Part shown: positions 18,627 to 28,626 of the stretch, piece after piece
Layout of the letters: each line of letters opens with the position of its first letter
How positions within the stretch are numbered: position 1 is the stretch's first letter
Translations under genes and position numbers: made by a program
Assembly: GCF_900109295.1 (NCBI RefSeq)
Contig: NZ_FOIZ01000001.1
Coordinates: forward strand, 310,001 to 374,000
Direction of reading: 5' to 3'
From: Cognatiyoonia koreensis
GTDB lineage: Bacteria; Pseudomonadota; Alphaproteobacteria; Rhodobacterales; Rhodobacteraceae
Length of the DNA: 64,000 bases
The notes under the pieces: model-generated
Told to the model about the DNA's origin: nothing
Databases searched by the model: none
What the model saw: the letters and a program-made list of their open reading frames with translations, nothing else

Positions 18627-20285
18627 TTACTCCGCCGCGATTGCCTTGGGTTTCGGTTTTGAGCCGTGTTCGTATTCCTCAAGGAAATCGAGCACTTCCT
18701 GGCGATAGTTGTAGTAGTCGGGATGTTCGAGCAGCGCCTTGCGGGTGCGTGGGCGCGGCAGGTTCACATCGGTGATTTTGCCAATGGTCGCTTGGGGTCC
18801 GTTGGTCATCATCACGACACGATCCGCCAGCAGGATGGCTTCGTCCACATCATGGGTGACGCAGATCGCCGTCACCTTGGTGCGCGACCAGACCTCCATC
18901 AGCACTTCTTGCAATTCCCACCGCGTGAGGCTGTCCAGCATCCCGAATGGTTCATCCAAAAGCAGCAGTTTGGGAGAGAGGGAAAAGGCGCGGGCGATGC
19001 CGACACGTTGTTTCATCCCGTTGGACAGAGAGGCGGCATTCTTGTCCATGCTGTCCGCCAGCCCAACCCGTTCGAGGTAGTATTCGACCACATCTTGCCG
19101 TTCTGACTGCGACGCTTTGGGATAGACCTTATCCACCCCAATCGCGACGTTTTCCTTGGCGGTCAGCCATGGAAAAAGGTTTGGCGATTGAAACACAACC
19201 GCGCGCTCGGGGTCGGCACCTTCAACGTTCCAGCCATCCAGACGGATCGCGCCTTTGCTGATCGGGTTCAGCCCGGCGGCCATTGTCAGAACCGTTGATT
19301 TTCCGCAGCCCGAGTGCCCGATCAGCGAGATGAATTCACCCTTGTTGATCTTGAGATCAAAGTTTTCGACGACGGTCAGCGGGCCTTTGGGCGTTGGATA
19401 CACCTTGTCGAGCTGTGAGAAGTTCAGGAAGCGTTCTTCGATCCCGCCTTCCTGTGCTTTTGCAACCGCCGCAGGCACGCCGTGAATGGGTGTCACGTTC
19501 GGCAAGGTGCGGGTTTCCTCGACCTTGGCCGCGATCCCGACATCCATCAGATAGGTTGTGACCTTTGCCCGAAGCGCCTTGAACGTTGGGTCGTTGTTCA
19601 TTGCGATGCGGTCACGGGGGCGGGGGATTTCAACGCGGAATTCATCGCCCAGCGTGCCGTCGGGATTAAGGGCAATGATCCGGTCGGCGAGGATGATCGC
19701 CTCGTCGACATCATTGGTGATCAGCACACAGGTCTTCTTGTCCTCGTCCCAGATCGCCTCGATCTCGTCGGCAAGATTGGCGCGGGTCAGCGCATCCAGC
19801 GCCGAAAGGGGTTCGTCCAGCAGCAGCATTTCGGGATCCATCGCGAGCGCGCGGGCGACGTTGACCCGTTGGCGCATGCCGCCAGACAATTCTGCCGGAC
19901 GCCGCGTCGCCGCGTGGCTGAGCCCGACCATGCCCACATAATGCGCAACTTTCGCGGCGCGTTCGTCCTTGGACAGTTCAGGGAACATGGTGTCGACGGC
20001 CAGGGCGACATTACCGTTGACCGTCAACCATGGCATCAGCGAATAGCTTTGGAAAATGACCCCGCGCTCGCGCCCGGGTTCGGTAATGGGTGCGCCCTTG
20101 TAGGTGACTGTGCCGCTGGTGGGCTGCTCAAGCCCGGCCATCAGATTGATAAGCGTGGTCTTGCCGGTCCCGGAGAAGCCCAGAATGACGACGAATTCAC
20201 CCTCTTCCACGTTAAGATTGATATCCCGTAGAACCGGCGTGTCGCCGTAGCTTTTCGAGACGTTCGAGAGTTCCAGAATACCCAT
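18627..20285 (-). CDS. Nitrate ABC transporter ATPase with two fused ABC domains
   Basis: About 552 residues made of two complete NrtD-like ATPase domains in tandem. Domain 1 has GFSGTGKTT, signature LSGGMRQRV and Walker [12 protein letters not shown]. Domain 2, from about residue 290, has [18 protein letters not shown] and [11 protein letters not shown]. All nucleotide-binding motifs are intact in both. This differs from cyanobacterial NrtC, in which an ATPase is fused to a binding-protein domain. A GTG at 20294 overlapping the permease stop is an alternative start, but ATG 20285 has GGTGA upstream. It energises nitrate (or nitrite/cyanate) import together with NrtA and NrtB. Confidence 0.92.
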   Translation of the reverse strand: MGILELSNVSKSYGDTPVLRDINLNVEEGEFVVILGFSGTGKTTLINLMAGLEQPTSGTVTYKGAPITEPGRERGVIFQSYSLMPWLTVNGNVALAVDTMFPELSKDERAAKVAHYVGMVGLSHAATRRPAELSGGMRQRVNVARALAMDPEMLLLDEPLSALDALTRANLADEIEAIWDEDKKTCVLITNDVDEAIILADRIIALNPDGTLGDEFRVEIPRPRDRIAMNNDPTFKALRAKVTTYLMDVGIAAKVEETRTLPNVTPIHGVPAAVAKAQEGGIEERFLNFSQLDKVYPTPKGPLTVVENFDLKINKGEFISLIGHSGCGKSTVLTMAAGLNPISKGAIRLDGWNVEGADPERAVVFQSPNLFPWLTAKENVAIGVDKVYPKASQSERQDVVEYYLERVGLADSMDKNAASLSNGMKQRVGIARAFSLSPKLLLLDEPFGMLDSLTRWELQEVLMEVWSRTKVTAICVTHDVDEAILLADRVVMMTNGPQATIGKITDVNLPRPRTRKALLEHPDYYNYRQEVLDFLEEYEHGSKPKPKAIAAE

Positions 20286-20290
20286 GTCGA

Positions 20291-21364
20291 TCACCGGTTG
20301 TTCGAGAAGGTGAACATGGTCTGCAGCGCATACATCACACGATCCAGCAGGAACCCGATGATACCGATGGTGAACACCGCCACCATGATGCGTGCCAGCG
20401 ATTGGGATGATCCGTTCTGGAATTCATCCCAGACGAATTTGCCAAGACCAGGGTTCTGTGCAAGCATTTCGGCGGCAATCAACACCATCCAGCCAACACC
20501 AAGCGAGAGCCGCAATCCGGTGAAGATCAACGGCAGTGCCGAGGGCAACACCAGTTTGGTGATCTTGGTGTATGTGTTCATTTTCAGAACGCGGCTGACG
20601 CTCACAAGGTCCTTGTCGATGCTGGCGACACCAAGGGCGGTATTGATTAGCGTGGGCCAAAGTGAACAGAGCGTCACCGTAATGGCCGAGATCAGGAAAG
20701 ACTTGGAGAACATGCCGTCGCTGGTCGTGTAGGTGGCCGAAACGATCATCGTGACAATCGGCAACCACGCCAGCGGTGAAACAGGTTTGAAAATCTGGAT
20801 CAGCGGGTTCAGCGCGGCATTGGCCGTGGCCGACAGGCCCGCGGCAATACCCAGTGGAATGGCTACGATCGAAGCGATCAGGAACCCGAAGAACACGGTT
20901 TTGATCGAGGTCCAGATTTGATCGTAATAGGTCGGCTTGCCTGTATAGACACGGTCGCGGACCTTGTCGGTATCGCCGTTGGCAATATGCTCGGCGTTGC
21001 GTTCATCCTGACGTTGATAAAACGCCGTCTCGCGTTCGCCTTCGCGGATCGCATCTTGGCGCAGTTCACCCACTTGCTCCCAGACCTGCACGGGGCCGGG
21101 GACCGCACCCAGTGAAGTTTGAACGCGCGGGGCAAGCGCGCCCCAAAGCATGATGAAGACAGCGATTGCCAACAGCGGAACACCCAGCAAGCGCCAGATT
21201 TCACCGGCTTGGGCGCGTGGGTTGTCGCCTGCGGCGGCGCGCAGGATCGGGGTGATCCATGACAGGCCCAGCACGCGAAACCACGCGTCGGCCTTGTTGA
21301 TGCGGGCAAACCGCCGGATGCGGCGTTCCTCGGTGTCGAGTGTGGTGGGGTCAATCGCGGTCAT
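20291..21364 (-). CDS. nrtB: Nitrate ABC transporter permease
   Basis: A 357-residue NrtB/CmpB/SsuC-type permease. The N-terminal 60 residues are cytoplasmic, a first helix follows ([14 protein letters not shown]), then a long periplasmic charged insert of roughly 60 residues, and the usual six-helix core from about residue 145. The EAA-like loop reads [20 protein letters not shown]. The long insert is larger than in the SsuC family and typical of nitrate permeases. It sits between nrtA and the double ATPase gene in the operon. Confidence 0.93.
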   Translation of the reverse strand: MTAIDPTTLDTEERRIRRFARINKADAWFRVLGLSWITPILRAAAGDNPRAQAGEIWRLLGVPLLAIAVFIMLWGALAPRVQTSLGAVPGPVQVWEQVGELRQDAIREGERETAFYQRQDERNAEHIANGDTDKVRDRVYTGKPTYYDQIWTSIKTVFFGFLIASIVAIPLGIAAGLSATANAALNPLIQIFKPVSPLAWLPIVTMIVSATYTTSDGMFSKSFLISAITVTLCSLWPTLINTALGVASIDKDLVSVSRVLKMNTYTKITKLVLPSALPLIFTGLRLSLGVGWMVLIAAEMLAQNPGLGKFVWDEFQNGSSQSLARIMVAVFTIGIIGFLLDRVMYALQTMFTFSNNR

Positions 21365-21447
21365 ATCGGGTGTCCAACTGCAGCTTTTGAAAAGAACGAT
21401 GGGGAAGGGCGTCCACCCGACAACGGGGTCAGGTGGACACGGATGCG

Positions 21448-22818
21448 TTAGCCCTGGATTTGGCCGTCAACGACGCTTTGACCGGATTTCAGGCCAATCG
21501 GCAGGCTGTCGATATACGCGTTGGGTGTGCGGCCATCGAAGGGGATCGCGTCAATGATGTCCTCGGCGGGTGTCGCGGCTTTGAAACCGTCGCTATCCCA
21601 TGGAAAGTCGGCCTCATTGGCCAGACCGTCGTCCACCAGCATCCGTGCGGCTTCAAGATAGATGTCGGGGCGATAAACCTCGGCTGCGGTGTCGAAATAC
21701 CATGTATCCGGCTTTGTCTCGGAAATCTGACCCCAGCGGCGCATCTGCGTCAGATACCAGATCGCGTCAGAGTAGAACGGATAGGTCGCGTTGTACCGGA
21801 AGAAGACGTTGAAGTCAGGGGCGGGGCGGACATCGCCCTTTTCGAATTCAAAGAACCCGGTCATCGAGTTGGCGATCACTTCATAATCCGCACCGACATA
21901 TTCGGGTCGCGATAGCATCTCGACCGCTTCAGGGCGGTTGGCGTTTTCGTTTTCGTCCAGCCAGATGGCTGCACGGATCAACGCTTTGGTCAGGGCCAGC
22001 GTTGTGTTGGGGTTCTCTTCGGCGAATTCCGCCGTGATGCCGAACACCTTTTCAGGGTTGTTCTTCCACATGTCGTAATCGGTGATGACGGGCACGCCGA
22101 TATTCTTGAACACGGCCTGCTGGTTCCACGGCTCGCCCACGGCGTAGCCAAAGATCGTGCCAGCTTCCATTGTTGCGGGCATTTGCGGCGGCGGTGTCAC
22201 CGACAAGAGCACATCCGCACCGATCTGCCCCGAGATATCCTGTTCGCTATAATACCCAGGCTCAAGACCCCCGGCCGCAAGCCAATAGCGGATTTCATAG
22301 TTGTGGGTCGAAACGGGGAACACCATGCCCATGTTGAACGGCTCACCCCGGTCAAGATAATCCTCGACCACGGGGGCAAGCGCGCTTGCGCTGATCGGAT
22401 GCTGGGGACGGCCATCATCCATGGCTGGAACATTCGGCTTCATCTGCTCCCAGATTTCGTTCGAGACGGTGATCGCGTTGCCGTTCAGGTCCATCGAAAA
22501 CGGTGTGATGATATGCGCTTCGGTGCCGTAGCCGATTGTAGCGGCCAATGGCTGACCGGCCAGCATATGCGCCCCGTCAAGCTCGCCACTGATGACGCCG
22601 TCCAGCAAGACCTTCCAGTTCGCCTGTGCCTCAAGAGTGACAAAAAGGCCTTCGTCCTCAAAGTACCCCAGCTCATAGGCAACGGCCAAAGGTGCCATAT
22701 CTGTCAGCTTGATAAAGCCGAGGGTCAGATCTTCTTTTTCCAGATCAAGGGACTGGGCCGCAGCCGACGTCGCCAAGAGGCTGGAAGTGGCCAAAAGCAT
22801 CGCGAAAGTATTTTTCAT
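21448..22818 (-). CDS. nrtA: Nitrate-binding periplasmic protein
   Basis: A 456-residue substrate receptor of the NrtA/CmpA family. A Sec signal peptide ends near residue 22 (ATSAAAQ). The mature protein shows the conserved blocks of the family: [42 protein letters not shown] and [13 protein letters not shown]. It carries no lipobox, unlike cyanobacterial NrtA. It is the first structural gene after the leader with the ANTAR-type terminator, so its expression should depend on NasT antitermination. Confidence 0.94.
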   Translation of the reverse strand: MKNTFAMLLATSSLLATSAAAQSLDLEKEDLTLGFIKLTDMAPLAVAYELGYFEDEGLFVTLEAQANWKVLLDGVISGELDGAHMLAGQPLAATIGYGTEAHIITPFSMDLNGNAITVSNEIWEQMKPNVPAMDDGRPQHPISASALAPVVEDYLDRGEPFNMGMVFPVSTHNYEIRYWLAAGGLEPGYYSEQDISGQIGADVLLSVTPPPQMPATMEAGTIFGYAVGEPWNQQAVFKNIGVPVITDYDMWKNNPEKVFGITAEFAEENPNTTLALTKALIRAAIWLDENENANRPEAVEMLSRPEYVGADYEVIANSMTGFFEFEKGDVRPAPDFNVFFRYNATYPFYSDAIWYLTQMRRWGQISETKPDTWYFDTAAEVYRPDIYLEAARMLVDDGLANEADFPWDSDGFKAATPAEDIIDAIPFDGRTPNAYIDSLPIGLKSGQSVVDGQIQG

Positions 22819-22847
22819 ATTTCGTTCCTTCTACGGCCCCGAAGGGC

Positions 22848-22948
22848 AAAAACAAAAAAGCCGCGCGTAAAGATCACGGGGGAGGAGGTCCGTTTTCTCT
22901 ACGAGCGGCTTTGCTCTTATGTGGTGCGCGACCTGCATCGGTCAGCGC
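22848..22948 (-). promoter_or_regulatory. ANTAR-type leader: tandem hairpins and intrinsic terminator before nrtA
   Basis: Read on the minus strand. P1 at 22948-22926: GCGC-U-GACC / GGUC-GCGC closing a 6-nt loop GAUGCA. P2 at 22916-22903: GAGC / GCUC closing hexaloop AAAGCC, which has the A1 and G4 that ANTAR proteins recognise. P2 overlaps the 5' arm of an intrinsic terminator at 22912-22861 (AAAGCCGC... pairing with ...GCGGCTTT, about 17 bp with two non-identical positions) followed by a T-rich tail to 22848. Formation of P2 would exclude the terminator. P1 has G rather than A at loop position 1, so it is a weaker match. nasT upstream encodes the matching ANTAR protein. Confidence 0.82.
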
Positions 22949-23066
22949 GATTTAGTGGGCTACGTTGCCCCTTGTTGTCATGATGGCTGTGCGGCCGCAG
23001 GCCTTGCAATGCAAATGCTGCAATGCCGCATTGATTTCTGCCGCGATGCAGAAACTGCCCAAGTTT

Positions 23067-24212
23067 TCATCGTTTTTCACGCGGAAAATCAAAGGTTCTG
23101 CCGTCAAAGAAAGCATCTTGTGCAAGAATCATATGCCCGCAAGTCGAGGCGACAGCGGTTTCGAACCGCAGCGCACCTTCGACCTTTTCGGATGCGCCGG
23201 GCATGTCGACCCCAATCCCGCCAAGGTTCTGGCGATACAAATCAGAGCGAAAACAGGCCTTGGCCTTTTCAATGCCAGCGGCATCCGCGCCAAGCTGCTG
23301 GGCGATCCACGCGGCCTGACTGCGCCATGGAAAGGATGCGGCATGTTTGTGGAACTGCACGAAATGCGCCACCGGTCGGGGCGCATCGTTCAGTCGGGGG
23401 GTGATCTGACCCGACAAGGCGGGATCAATAAGATCGGGTGACATGCTGAGATGTTCGCTGCGCGCCAGTATCTCGACGGCCAGCGTCCGGTTCTTGCGTG
23501 CATCTAGCCAAGCCGAGGCCCGATAGACCGCCCGCATCAGCCGACGCGCGGAATCTTCGTTTGCCCCCGCCCAATCATGGCGCACCGCCAGCACCTTTTC
23601 GGGGGCAAATTTCCACACGTCGCTGCCTGTCATCATCAACTGCCCGACGTTCTGCTGAACCGCCACGCTGCCCCATGGCTCGCCGACCCAGAACGCATCC
23701 ACGAACCCATCTGCAACCGCATCGGCCATGCGCGGGGGCGGCACGGTGATCTCTTCAACCTCAAAGCCCTCAACGGTCGCGGTCCAGTAGGACAGCAACA
23801 AGCGATGCATCGAATAATGAAAGGGAACGCCGATCCGGAGTGGTCCAGACCGGCGCGCCGCAAGCGCCGCCAAGAGCGCCCGCGCATCCCCGAACGGCAG
23901 CGCGCCCAATTCGGCCGCGAGCGCATGGGAAACCCCGAACACCGTACCGTTCACCGACAGAACCATCAGCGTATCGATTCGCGCGGGCAATCCGCCCAGC
24001 CCGATCGACATGGCAACCGGCATCGGGGACAGCATATGTGCCGCATCCAGATGGCCGAGGGCCAGCATATCGCGCAAGGCCGACCAAGACGGCTGCGCCA
24101 CAAGATTAAGCGCAAGTCCTTCTTCAGCGGCAAAGCCGAGGTCTTTGGCGATCACCAAGGGCGCGCAATCAACAAGCGGGACATAGCCGCAATTCAGGAC
24201 GATATCGCTCAT
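23067..24212 (-). CDS. nasS: Nitrate-responsive sensor NasS
   Basis: A 381-residue cytoplasmic relative of NrtA: it shares the fold and blocks such as LGHLDAAHMLSPMPVAMSIG and AFWVGEPWGSVAV but has no signal peptide. In characterised alpha- and gammaproteobacterial systems NasS holds NasT inactive and releases it when nitrate or nitrite binds. Its start overlaps the nasT stop by 4 nt. The stop lies 249 nt before nrtA, and that gap is the regulated leader. Confidence 0.92.
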   Translation of the reverse strand: MSDIVLNCGYVPLVDCAPLVIAKDLGFAAEEGLALNLVAQPSWSALRDMLALGHLDAAHMLSPMPVAMSIGLGGLPARIDTLMVLSVNGTVFGVSHALAAELGALPFGDARALLAALAARRSGPLRIGVPFHYSMHRLLLSYWTATVEGFEVEEITVPPPRMADAVADGFVDAFWVGEPWGSVAVQQNVGQLMMTGSDVWKFAPEKVLAVRHDWAGANEDSARRLMRAVYRASAWLDARKNRTLAVEILARSEHLSMSPDLIDPALSGQITPRLNDAPRPVAHFVQFHKHAASFPWRSQAAWIAQQLGADAAGIEKAKACFRSDLYRQNLGGIGVDMPGASEKVEGALRFETAVASTCGHMILAQDAFFDGRTFDFPREKR

Positions 24213-24793
24213 GAAAGCAGGTCCGCTGCTGTGACCAAAGCCTGAGCCACATCGATGACCTTGCGGTTCTGGCCCATCGCGGTTTTGCGTAGCAGCGTGT
24301 AGGCGTCGTCCTCCGACATATTGCGCTGACGCATTAGAATACCCTTTGCGCGGTCGATGGTCTTGCGATCCTCTAGCGCCTGTTTCGCCGCATCCAGTTC
24401 CGATTTCATTTGGCGCATGACCTTGAAACGCGCGATAGCCGTTTCGAGTACGGATTTGATCCGCTCCATCTTCAGCCCATCGACGACGTAGGCGCTGACC
24501 CCCGCATTCAACGCGGATTGGGTCAGGTTGTCGTCGGTCTGATCGACAAAAAGCGCCACGGCACGTTTCGTCGATTCCGTCGCATATGAAATATGTTCAA
24601 GCGTATCACGATCAGGATTGGCCAGATCGATCAGAACGATATCCGGGATAAACTCGCGGACTGTCCGCTCCAAACCTGAAATCTGCGCCAGCGCCCGCAC
24701 GTCCGACCAACCTGCGTCTGACAATGCGGTAATGATATCCTGCACGCGCTCAGGATCAGGCTCAACGACAAGAATGCGCAGGTCACGGTTCAT
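24209..24793 (-). CDS. nasT: ANTAR-domain antiterminator NasT
   Basis: About 194 residues. The N-terminal receiver-like domain (RILVVEPDPERVQDII...IVLIDLANPD) is followed by a coiled coil and a C-terminal ANTAR domain (TIDRAKGILMRQRNMSEDDAYTLLRKTAM), which binds paired hexaloop hairpins in nascent RNA. Start at ATG 24793, where family homology begins; an upstream in-frame ATG at 24853 would add 20 unrelated residues. Predicted target is the leader at 22848-22948. With nasS it forms the regulatory front of the nitrate cluster. Confidence 0.93.
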   Translation of the reverse strand: MNRDLRILVVEPDPERVQDIITALSDAGWSDVRALAQISGLERTVREFIPDIVLIDLANPDRDTLEHISYATESTKRAVALFVDQTDDNLTQSALNAGVSAYVVDGLKMERIKSVLETAIARFKVMRQMKSELDAAKQALEDRKTIDRAKGILMRQRNMSEDDAYTLLRKTAMGQNRKVIDVAQALVTAADLLS

Positions 24794-25076
24794 GACGCCT
24801 TCATTTGTCCCGGCTGCGGGAACGTCAACTGCCTGACCGCGGGGCACTTTCACCTAGATCGTGCCAGCGCACCAAAAGCGGGCACCCCACGTCCAAGTGC
24901 CTAACTTTCTTGCACCTTGCGAGCGTCGTGGGTCCAAGGGGCGTCGCAACGAAAGGCGCTTTGACCCTATGAAACCCGGTATCGTGAAAGCTTTGTGTGC
25001 TGTTTTCACAGGCTCAACGCAGGCCATTCTCCGTAAGCAGGTGCTCCTCGTGTTCAATGCGATCGGTGGCACGCAA

Positions 25077-25955
25077 TCACTTTTGCTCTGCCAAGAAATC
25101 GATCAAACGGCGCGTGAGTTTTTTCTGCGGGCCAGAGTCCGGCCAGACAGCATAAACTCCCAATGAGGGGAGCGACCACTTTTGCGAAACCTCAACCAAC
25201 GCGCCGGATTTCAGGTCAACTTCAATCTCATTTACAGGCAGGTTCATCACCCCAAGGCCCTGTAGAACCGCTGCGCGCCCCGCTGTTATTGCGTCCACTT
25301 CAAGCCTGATGTTTTGCAACGTGACCCGCATGTCCTCACCCCCTTCGCGCATTGTAAATGTGTCGGGCAACATGGACAGCGAGATGAAATCGCATGCGAC
25401 GAGGTCAGTCAGCGTCTGAATTTTCGGTCTGCTGTTGAGGTAGTCGGGCGATGCAACAATCTTGCGGTGAAACGTGCCCAGACGGCGACTTTTCAGGGTG
25501 CTGTCGGCCAACTGGCCCAATCGGATGGCAAGATCAAAGCCTTCGCGCACAAGATCAATGGGTTTGTCCCCGCTGTGAAGGGAAATGGCGACCATCGGAT
25601 GCGCCTTGGCAAATCGCCAGACGGAATTGTGCAGTGTGCTGTTCATCCCGAAGGCTGGCATCGTGATCCGCAGTGCACCGACAGGCTGTTCGCTGTCATC
25701 TGACAGTGCGTCAAGCGCTTCGTCACCCGCCGCAACCATGCGCGTGGCTGCACTAAGGATCTTTTGACCCTCGCTCGTCAGCGTCAAGGACCGGGTCGAG
25801 CGAAAGAAGAGCGGCACGCCAAGCCGGGCCTCCAGCTTGGAGATATGATGACTGATGACAGAGGTCGACAGTTTCAGGCGTCGGCCAGCCGCGCTGAAAC
25901 TGCCCGCCTCATGCACTGCGACAAAGACAGCAAGGCCGCGGTAATCGTCGCTCAT
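25077..25955 (-). CDS. LysR-family transcriptional regulator
   Basis: A 292-residue regulator. The first 60 residues are the LysR winged helix (LAVFVAVHEAGSFSAAGRRLKLSTSVISHHISKLEARLG), followed by the effector-binding domain beginning GALRITMPAFGMNS. It is divergent from the DUF2218/metallo-hydrolase/ferric-reductase-like genes, with about 97 bp between starts, and is the obvious candidate regulator for them. Its stop lies 283 nt before the nasT start and it transcribes toward that cluster without being part of it. Confidence 0.9.
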   Translation of the reverse strand: MSDDYRGLAVFVAVHEAGSFSAAGRRLKLSTSVISHHISKLEARLGVPLFFRSTRSLTLTSEGQKILSAATRMVAAGDEALDALSDDSEQPVGALRITMPAFGMNSTLHNSVWRFAKAHPMVAISLHSGDKPIDLVREGFDLAIRLGQLADSTLKSRRLGTFHRKIVASPDYLNSRPKIQTLTDLVACDFISLSMLPDTFTMREGGEDMRVTLQNIRLEVDAITAGRAAVLQGLGVMNLPVNEIEVDLKSGALVEVSQKWSLPSLGVYAVWPDSGPQKKLTRRLIDFLAEQK

Positions 25956-26052
25956 CTTTCTAATCCGTCAAACATAACTACCAATCATTATGGGATAATC
26001 GAAAACTTCTTTGAGGTCTATCTGTGGGTTCGACACACAAGGAAGAGCGCAG

Positions 26053-26337
26053 ATGACCCAAACCACCGCAATCGTCACAACCCAAAACGCCAGCCGCTAC
26101 CTGCAGAAGCTTTGCAAGCATTTCGCCCACAAGGTCGAAGTCCAGTTCACACCGGAAGCGGGCCGCGTGTCCCTGCCTTTTGGAACCTGCAAGTTCCATG
26201 CAGATGACACCCAACTAACCATGATCGGCGAAGCGAAGCCCACTCAACTGCCAAAGATCGAACGCTTTCTTGGCGATCATCTGGCGCGCTTCGCGTTTCG
26301 TGAAAACCCAACCATCACGTGGACACGATCCGCGTAA
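26053..26337 (+). CDS. DUF2218 domain protein
   Basis: A 94-residue protein matching DUF2218 by its pattern: N-terminal TTQNASRYLQKLCKHFAHK, a central FTPEAGRVSLPFGTC and a C-terminal IERFLGDHLARFAFRE. Biochemical role unknown; members are often next to iron-uptake or redox genes. Start ATG 26053 with GGAAGAG upstream. It begins a likely three-gene operon with the metallo-hydrolase gene 28 nt downstream. Confidence 0.82.
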   Translation: MTQTTAIVTTQNASRYLQKLCKHFAHKVEVQFTPEAGRVSLPFGTCKFHADDTQLTMIGEAKPTQLPKIERFLGDHLARFAFRENPTITWTRSA

Positions 26338-26365
26338 CCCCACCACAACAGAGAGGACGACACCA

Positions 26366-27253
26366 ATGGAAACACCTATGATATCCCGTAGAAACCTGCT
26401 CAAAGGCACGGCGCTGACCCTGGGGGCGGCGTCATTGCTGCGCACAGCCCTGACACCGAGTGCCGCTCTGGCACAAAGCGGTGACATGCCTCCCGGCACG
26501 GTGCATCGTTTTTCGAAAGGCGGCGTCGGCTTTCACACCTACGTTTCACCCGCCATGACGGTGAATGTGACGTCCCACATCGTGGAATTCGACGATCAGC
26601 TGCTGCTTGTCGACGCAACGTTCATGCCGCCGACCGCGCAAGAGGTCAGCGCCTTGATCGCCTCGACCGGCAAGCCGGTCGGACAAGCCATCATCAGCCA
26701 CGAACACCCCGACCATTGGGGCGGCGCGCCCATGATCGACGGTGTCACGTTCAATACGTTGCCCGAAATTCGCGAAGGGCTGCGCGCCGAGGCCGAGGGC
26801 GGCCAGTTCGGTATTCCGACAAACGTGCTGGACGGCGGCGATATCGCGCCGGGCATGACCGAGATGTCCGGCGTGCCGGTCGAGTTTCGCCACTATCGCG
26901 ACAATGAGGCGCCGCATATGCTGGTGACCGTCTTGCCCGAACAGCAAGTCGCAATCGTCCAGGACCTTGTTTACAACGGTATCTTCTTTGCACCCGGTGT
27001 GAACCGCACAAACTGGATTACGACGCTGGAAGAAATGCGCGACGACCCGGCGTTCGAAACGCTTCTCGTGGGACATGGCCTGCCAACCACGCGCGGAGAA
27101 CTCGACACCGCAATCGCCTACATCAAGGTACTTGATGATGCGATGACCAATGCCGCGACGCCTGATGATGCGATTGCGCAGATCAAGGCGGCTTACCCCG
27201 GTTACAGCGGGGACTTCCTGTTGAGCCTGATCGCGGAATACTGGTCGCGTTAG
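26366..27253 (+). CDS. Tat-exported metallo-beta-lactamase-fold hydrolase
   Basis: About 295 residues. The N-terminus has a twin-arginine signal (SRRNLLKGTALTLGAASLL, then ALAQS). The zinc motif is SHEHPDHWGG (His-x-His-x-Asp-His), with later ligand candidates in VQDLVYN and LLVGHGLPTTRG. Start is ATG 26366, with GAGAGGA 7 nt before it. MBL-fold proteins of this type include SoxH-like and quinone-linked hydrolases; the substrate is not evident. Export by Tat suggests that it is folded with metals in the cytoplasm. Confidence 0.87.
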   Translation: METPMISRRNLLKGTALTLGAASLLRTALTPSAALAQSGDMPPGTVHRFSKGGVGFHTYVSPAMTVNVTSHIVEFDDQLLLVDATFMPPTAQEVSALIASTGKPVGQAIISHEHPDHWGGAPMIDGVTFNTLPEIREGLRAEAEGGQFGIPTNVLDGGDIAPGMTEMSGVPVEFRHYRDNEAPHMLVTVLPEQQVAIVQDLVYNGIFFAPGVNRTNWITTLEEMRDDPAFETLLVGHGLPTTRGELDTAIAYIKVLDDAMTNAATPDDAIAQIKAAYPGYSGDFLLSLIAEYWSR

Positions 27254-27332
27254 TGTAGGACGGGCCGCGGTGCACGCTGCGGCCCCTTATTTTCCCCTTG
27301 GAACAGGACTGGCGCCAACGCCCACTACGGCC

Positions 27333-27929
27333 ATGACCCCTTGCTTTGAAATGTTGAAAGACGCAATCAATTCCCGTGCCTTCATCTGGGGGCTTTTGGC
27401 ACTGCCCTCTATCCCGATGATCGGCGCCTTGTTAAGCGCTGAGCCAAGTGCCGGGCAATCGGTCGAAGAGATGCTGCTGCATCCGACCGGCGAATTTTCG
27501 GCGCGTTTTCTGATCACCACGATGATCCTTAGCCCGATGCGGATGCTATTGCCGAACTCTGGGTTTTGGCGCTGGATGTTGAAACGCCGCCGCTATTTCG
27601 GCGTCGCGGCGTTTGCCTACGCAGCGCTTCACACGGTGCTGTATGTCATCGATATCGGGACCCTTCGCGCCCTTTTGGGTGACGCGCTGGAACTTGGCAT
27701 CTGGACTGGATGGCTTGCCTTTTTCGTCTTCTTGCCATTGGCTGCTACGTCAAACGATTGGTCTGTGCGCAAAATGGGACCGACGTGGAAGCGGCTGCAA
27801 CGCTGGGTCTATCTGGCCGCGCTCGCCACGCTTCTCCACTGGATTTTTGTCCACAACAACATCGGTCCGGCCTTGGTGCATTTCCTGCCGCTTGCCGCCT
27901 TGGAAACCTATCGCATCTGGCGCAACTGA
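27333..27929 (+). CDS. Ferric-reductase-like transmembrane haem protein (MsrQ-like)
   Basis: About 198 residues with five or six hydrophobic helices. His residues in FAYAALHTVLYV and ATLLHWIFVHNN occupy positions typical of haem ligands in the ferric reductase/YedZ-MsrQ domain. MsrP, the usual partner of MsrQ, is not nearby; the upstream gene is the Tat-exported metallo-hydrolase, so this could be its electron-transfer partner. Start uncertain: ATG 27333 or 27351; neither has a strong ribosome site. Confidence 0.75.
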   Translation: MTPCFEMLKDAINSRAFIWGLLALPSIPMIGALLSAEPSAGQSVEEMLLHPTGEFSARFLITTMILSPMRMLLPNSGFWRWMLKRRRYFGVAAFAYAALHTVLYVIDIGTLRALLGDALELGIWTGWLAFFVFLPLAATSNDWSVRKMGPTWKRLQRWVYLAALATLLHWIFVHNNIGPALVHFLPLAALETYRIWRN

Positions 27930-27995
27930 CTGCGGCACAGAACCGCGCGGCCAACGGCCTGAATTGCGCGCTATTTTGTGGCTGTCAGCTTTTTG

Positions 27996-28577
27996 TCAGC
28001 GATCGCACCCATTGTGCCGCCGCCACATCGCCTCGTTGTGGCCCTCGGGGATGTTTGCGCAAGGATCATCAGAATACCCGCGCAGGATGTTGTATCGATC
28101 GATTTGTTCGATGGTCAGAACATCCAACGTCTGTAGATGACTGGACAGATGGACAAAGCGAAGGTTAGCGCGGGCATTACCAGCAGCGTTCACCAAAGCC
28201 ACAAGTTCGGGCGCGTTGAGCCTTCCCCGGGTGAAGGCAGCGTTGAGCGCGCGTTCTGCGGCGATGAATTCGGTGCCTAGCGCTACGGCCTCTTCTTGCA
28301 TCTCCTGGAAAATCAATCCCATACGGGCGATCTGATCAGCAGACAAATCCAAGTCTTCCGCGAGTTCCAGAACGTGTGCTGGACCAGGATGTCCATTTAA
28401 CTCTGCCGCCAGAGCAAAACCCCAACCACGACCCGCTTCCAGGTCCGCGATGTCACTTTCCGAAAGCGTTGCTATCTCCCGAGTTTCCAAGCCCGCATAT
28501 GGTATTTGCGTCTCATCGGCGGCACTCTGATGGCTCACCGCTGCTAGGGCGAGAGCGAGGATGATGTATCTGCGCAT
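27996..28577 (-). CDS. Spy/CpxP-like periplasmic protein (heavy-metal sensor type)
   Basis: A 193-residue secreted protein: signal peptide RYIILALALAAVSHQSAADE, then a predominantly alpha-helical region. The central part (LAEDLDLSADQIARMGLIFQEMQEEAVALGTEFIAAERALNAAF) resembles the LTxxQ helices of Spy/CpxP/CnrX-type proteins. The C-terminus contains DDPCANIPEGH. Likely a periplasmic chaperone or metal-responsive factor. It is divergent from a Crp-type regulator, with a perfect palindrome in the 66-bp gap. Confidence 0.7.
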   Translation of the reverse strand: MRRYIILALALAAVSHQSAADETQIPYAGLETREIATLSESDIADLEAGRGWGFALAAELNGHPGPAHVLELAEDLDLSADQIARMGLIFQEMQEEAVALGTEFIAAERALNAAFTRGRLNAPELVALVNAAGNARANLRFVHLSSHLQTLDVLTIEQIDRYNILRGYSDDPCANIPEGHNEAMWRRHNGCDR

Positions 28578-28626
28578 AATCTACTCCTGTCTGGTGGGAG
28601 TTCAGCATAGGCAGCGCTCAGACGAT

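Noticed and set aside
22981..23066. GCA-rich repeats upstream of the nitrate leader as sigma-54 promoter or NtrC sites
   Set aside because: The GG-N10-GC spacing of a sigma-54 promoter is not met and no convincing NtrC palindrome is present.
24854..25072. Minus-strand frame of 72 residues between nasT and the LysR gene
   Set aside because: Composition is Arg/Cys-rich with no ribosome site; it more likely covers the nasT promoter region.
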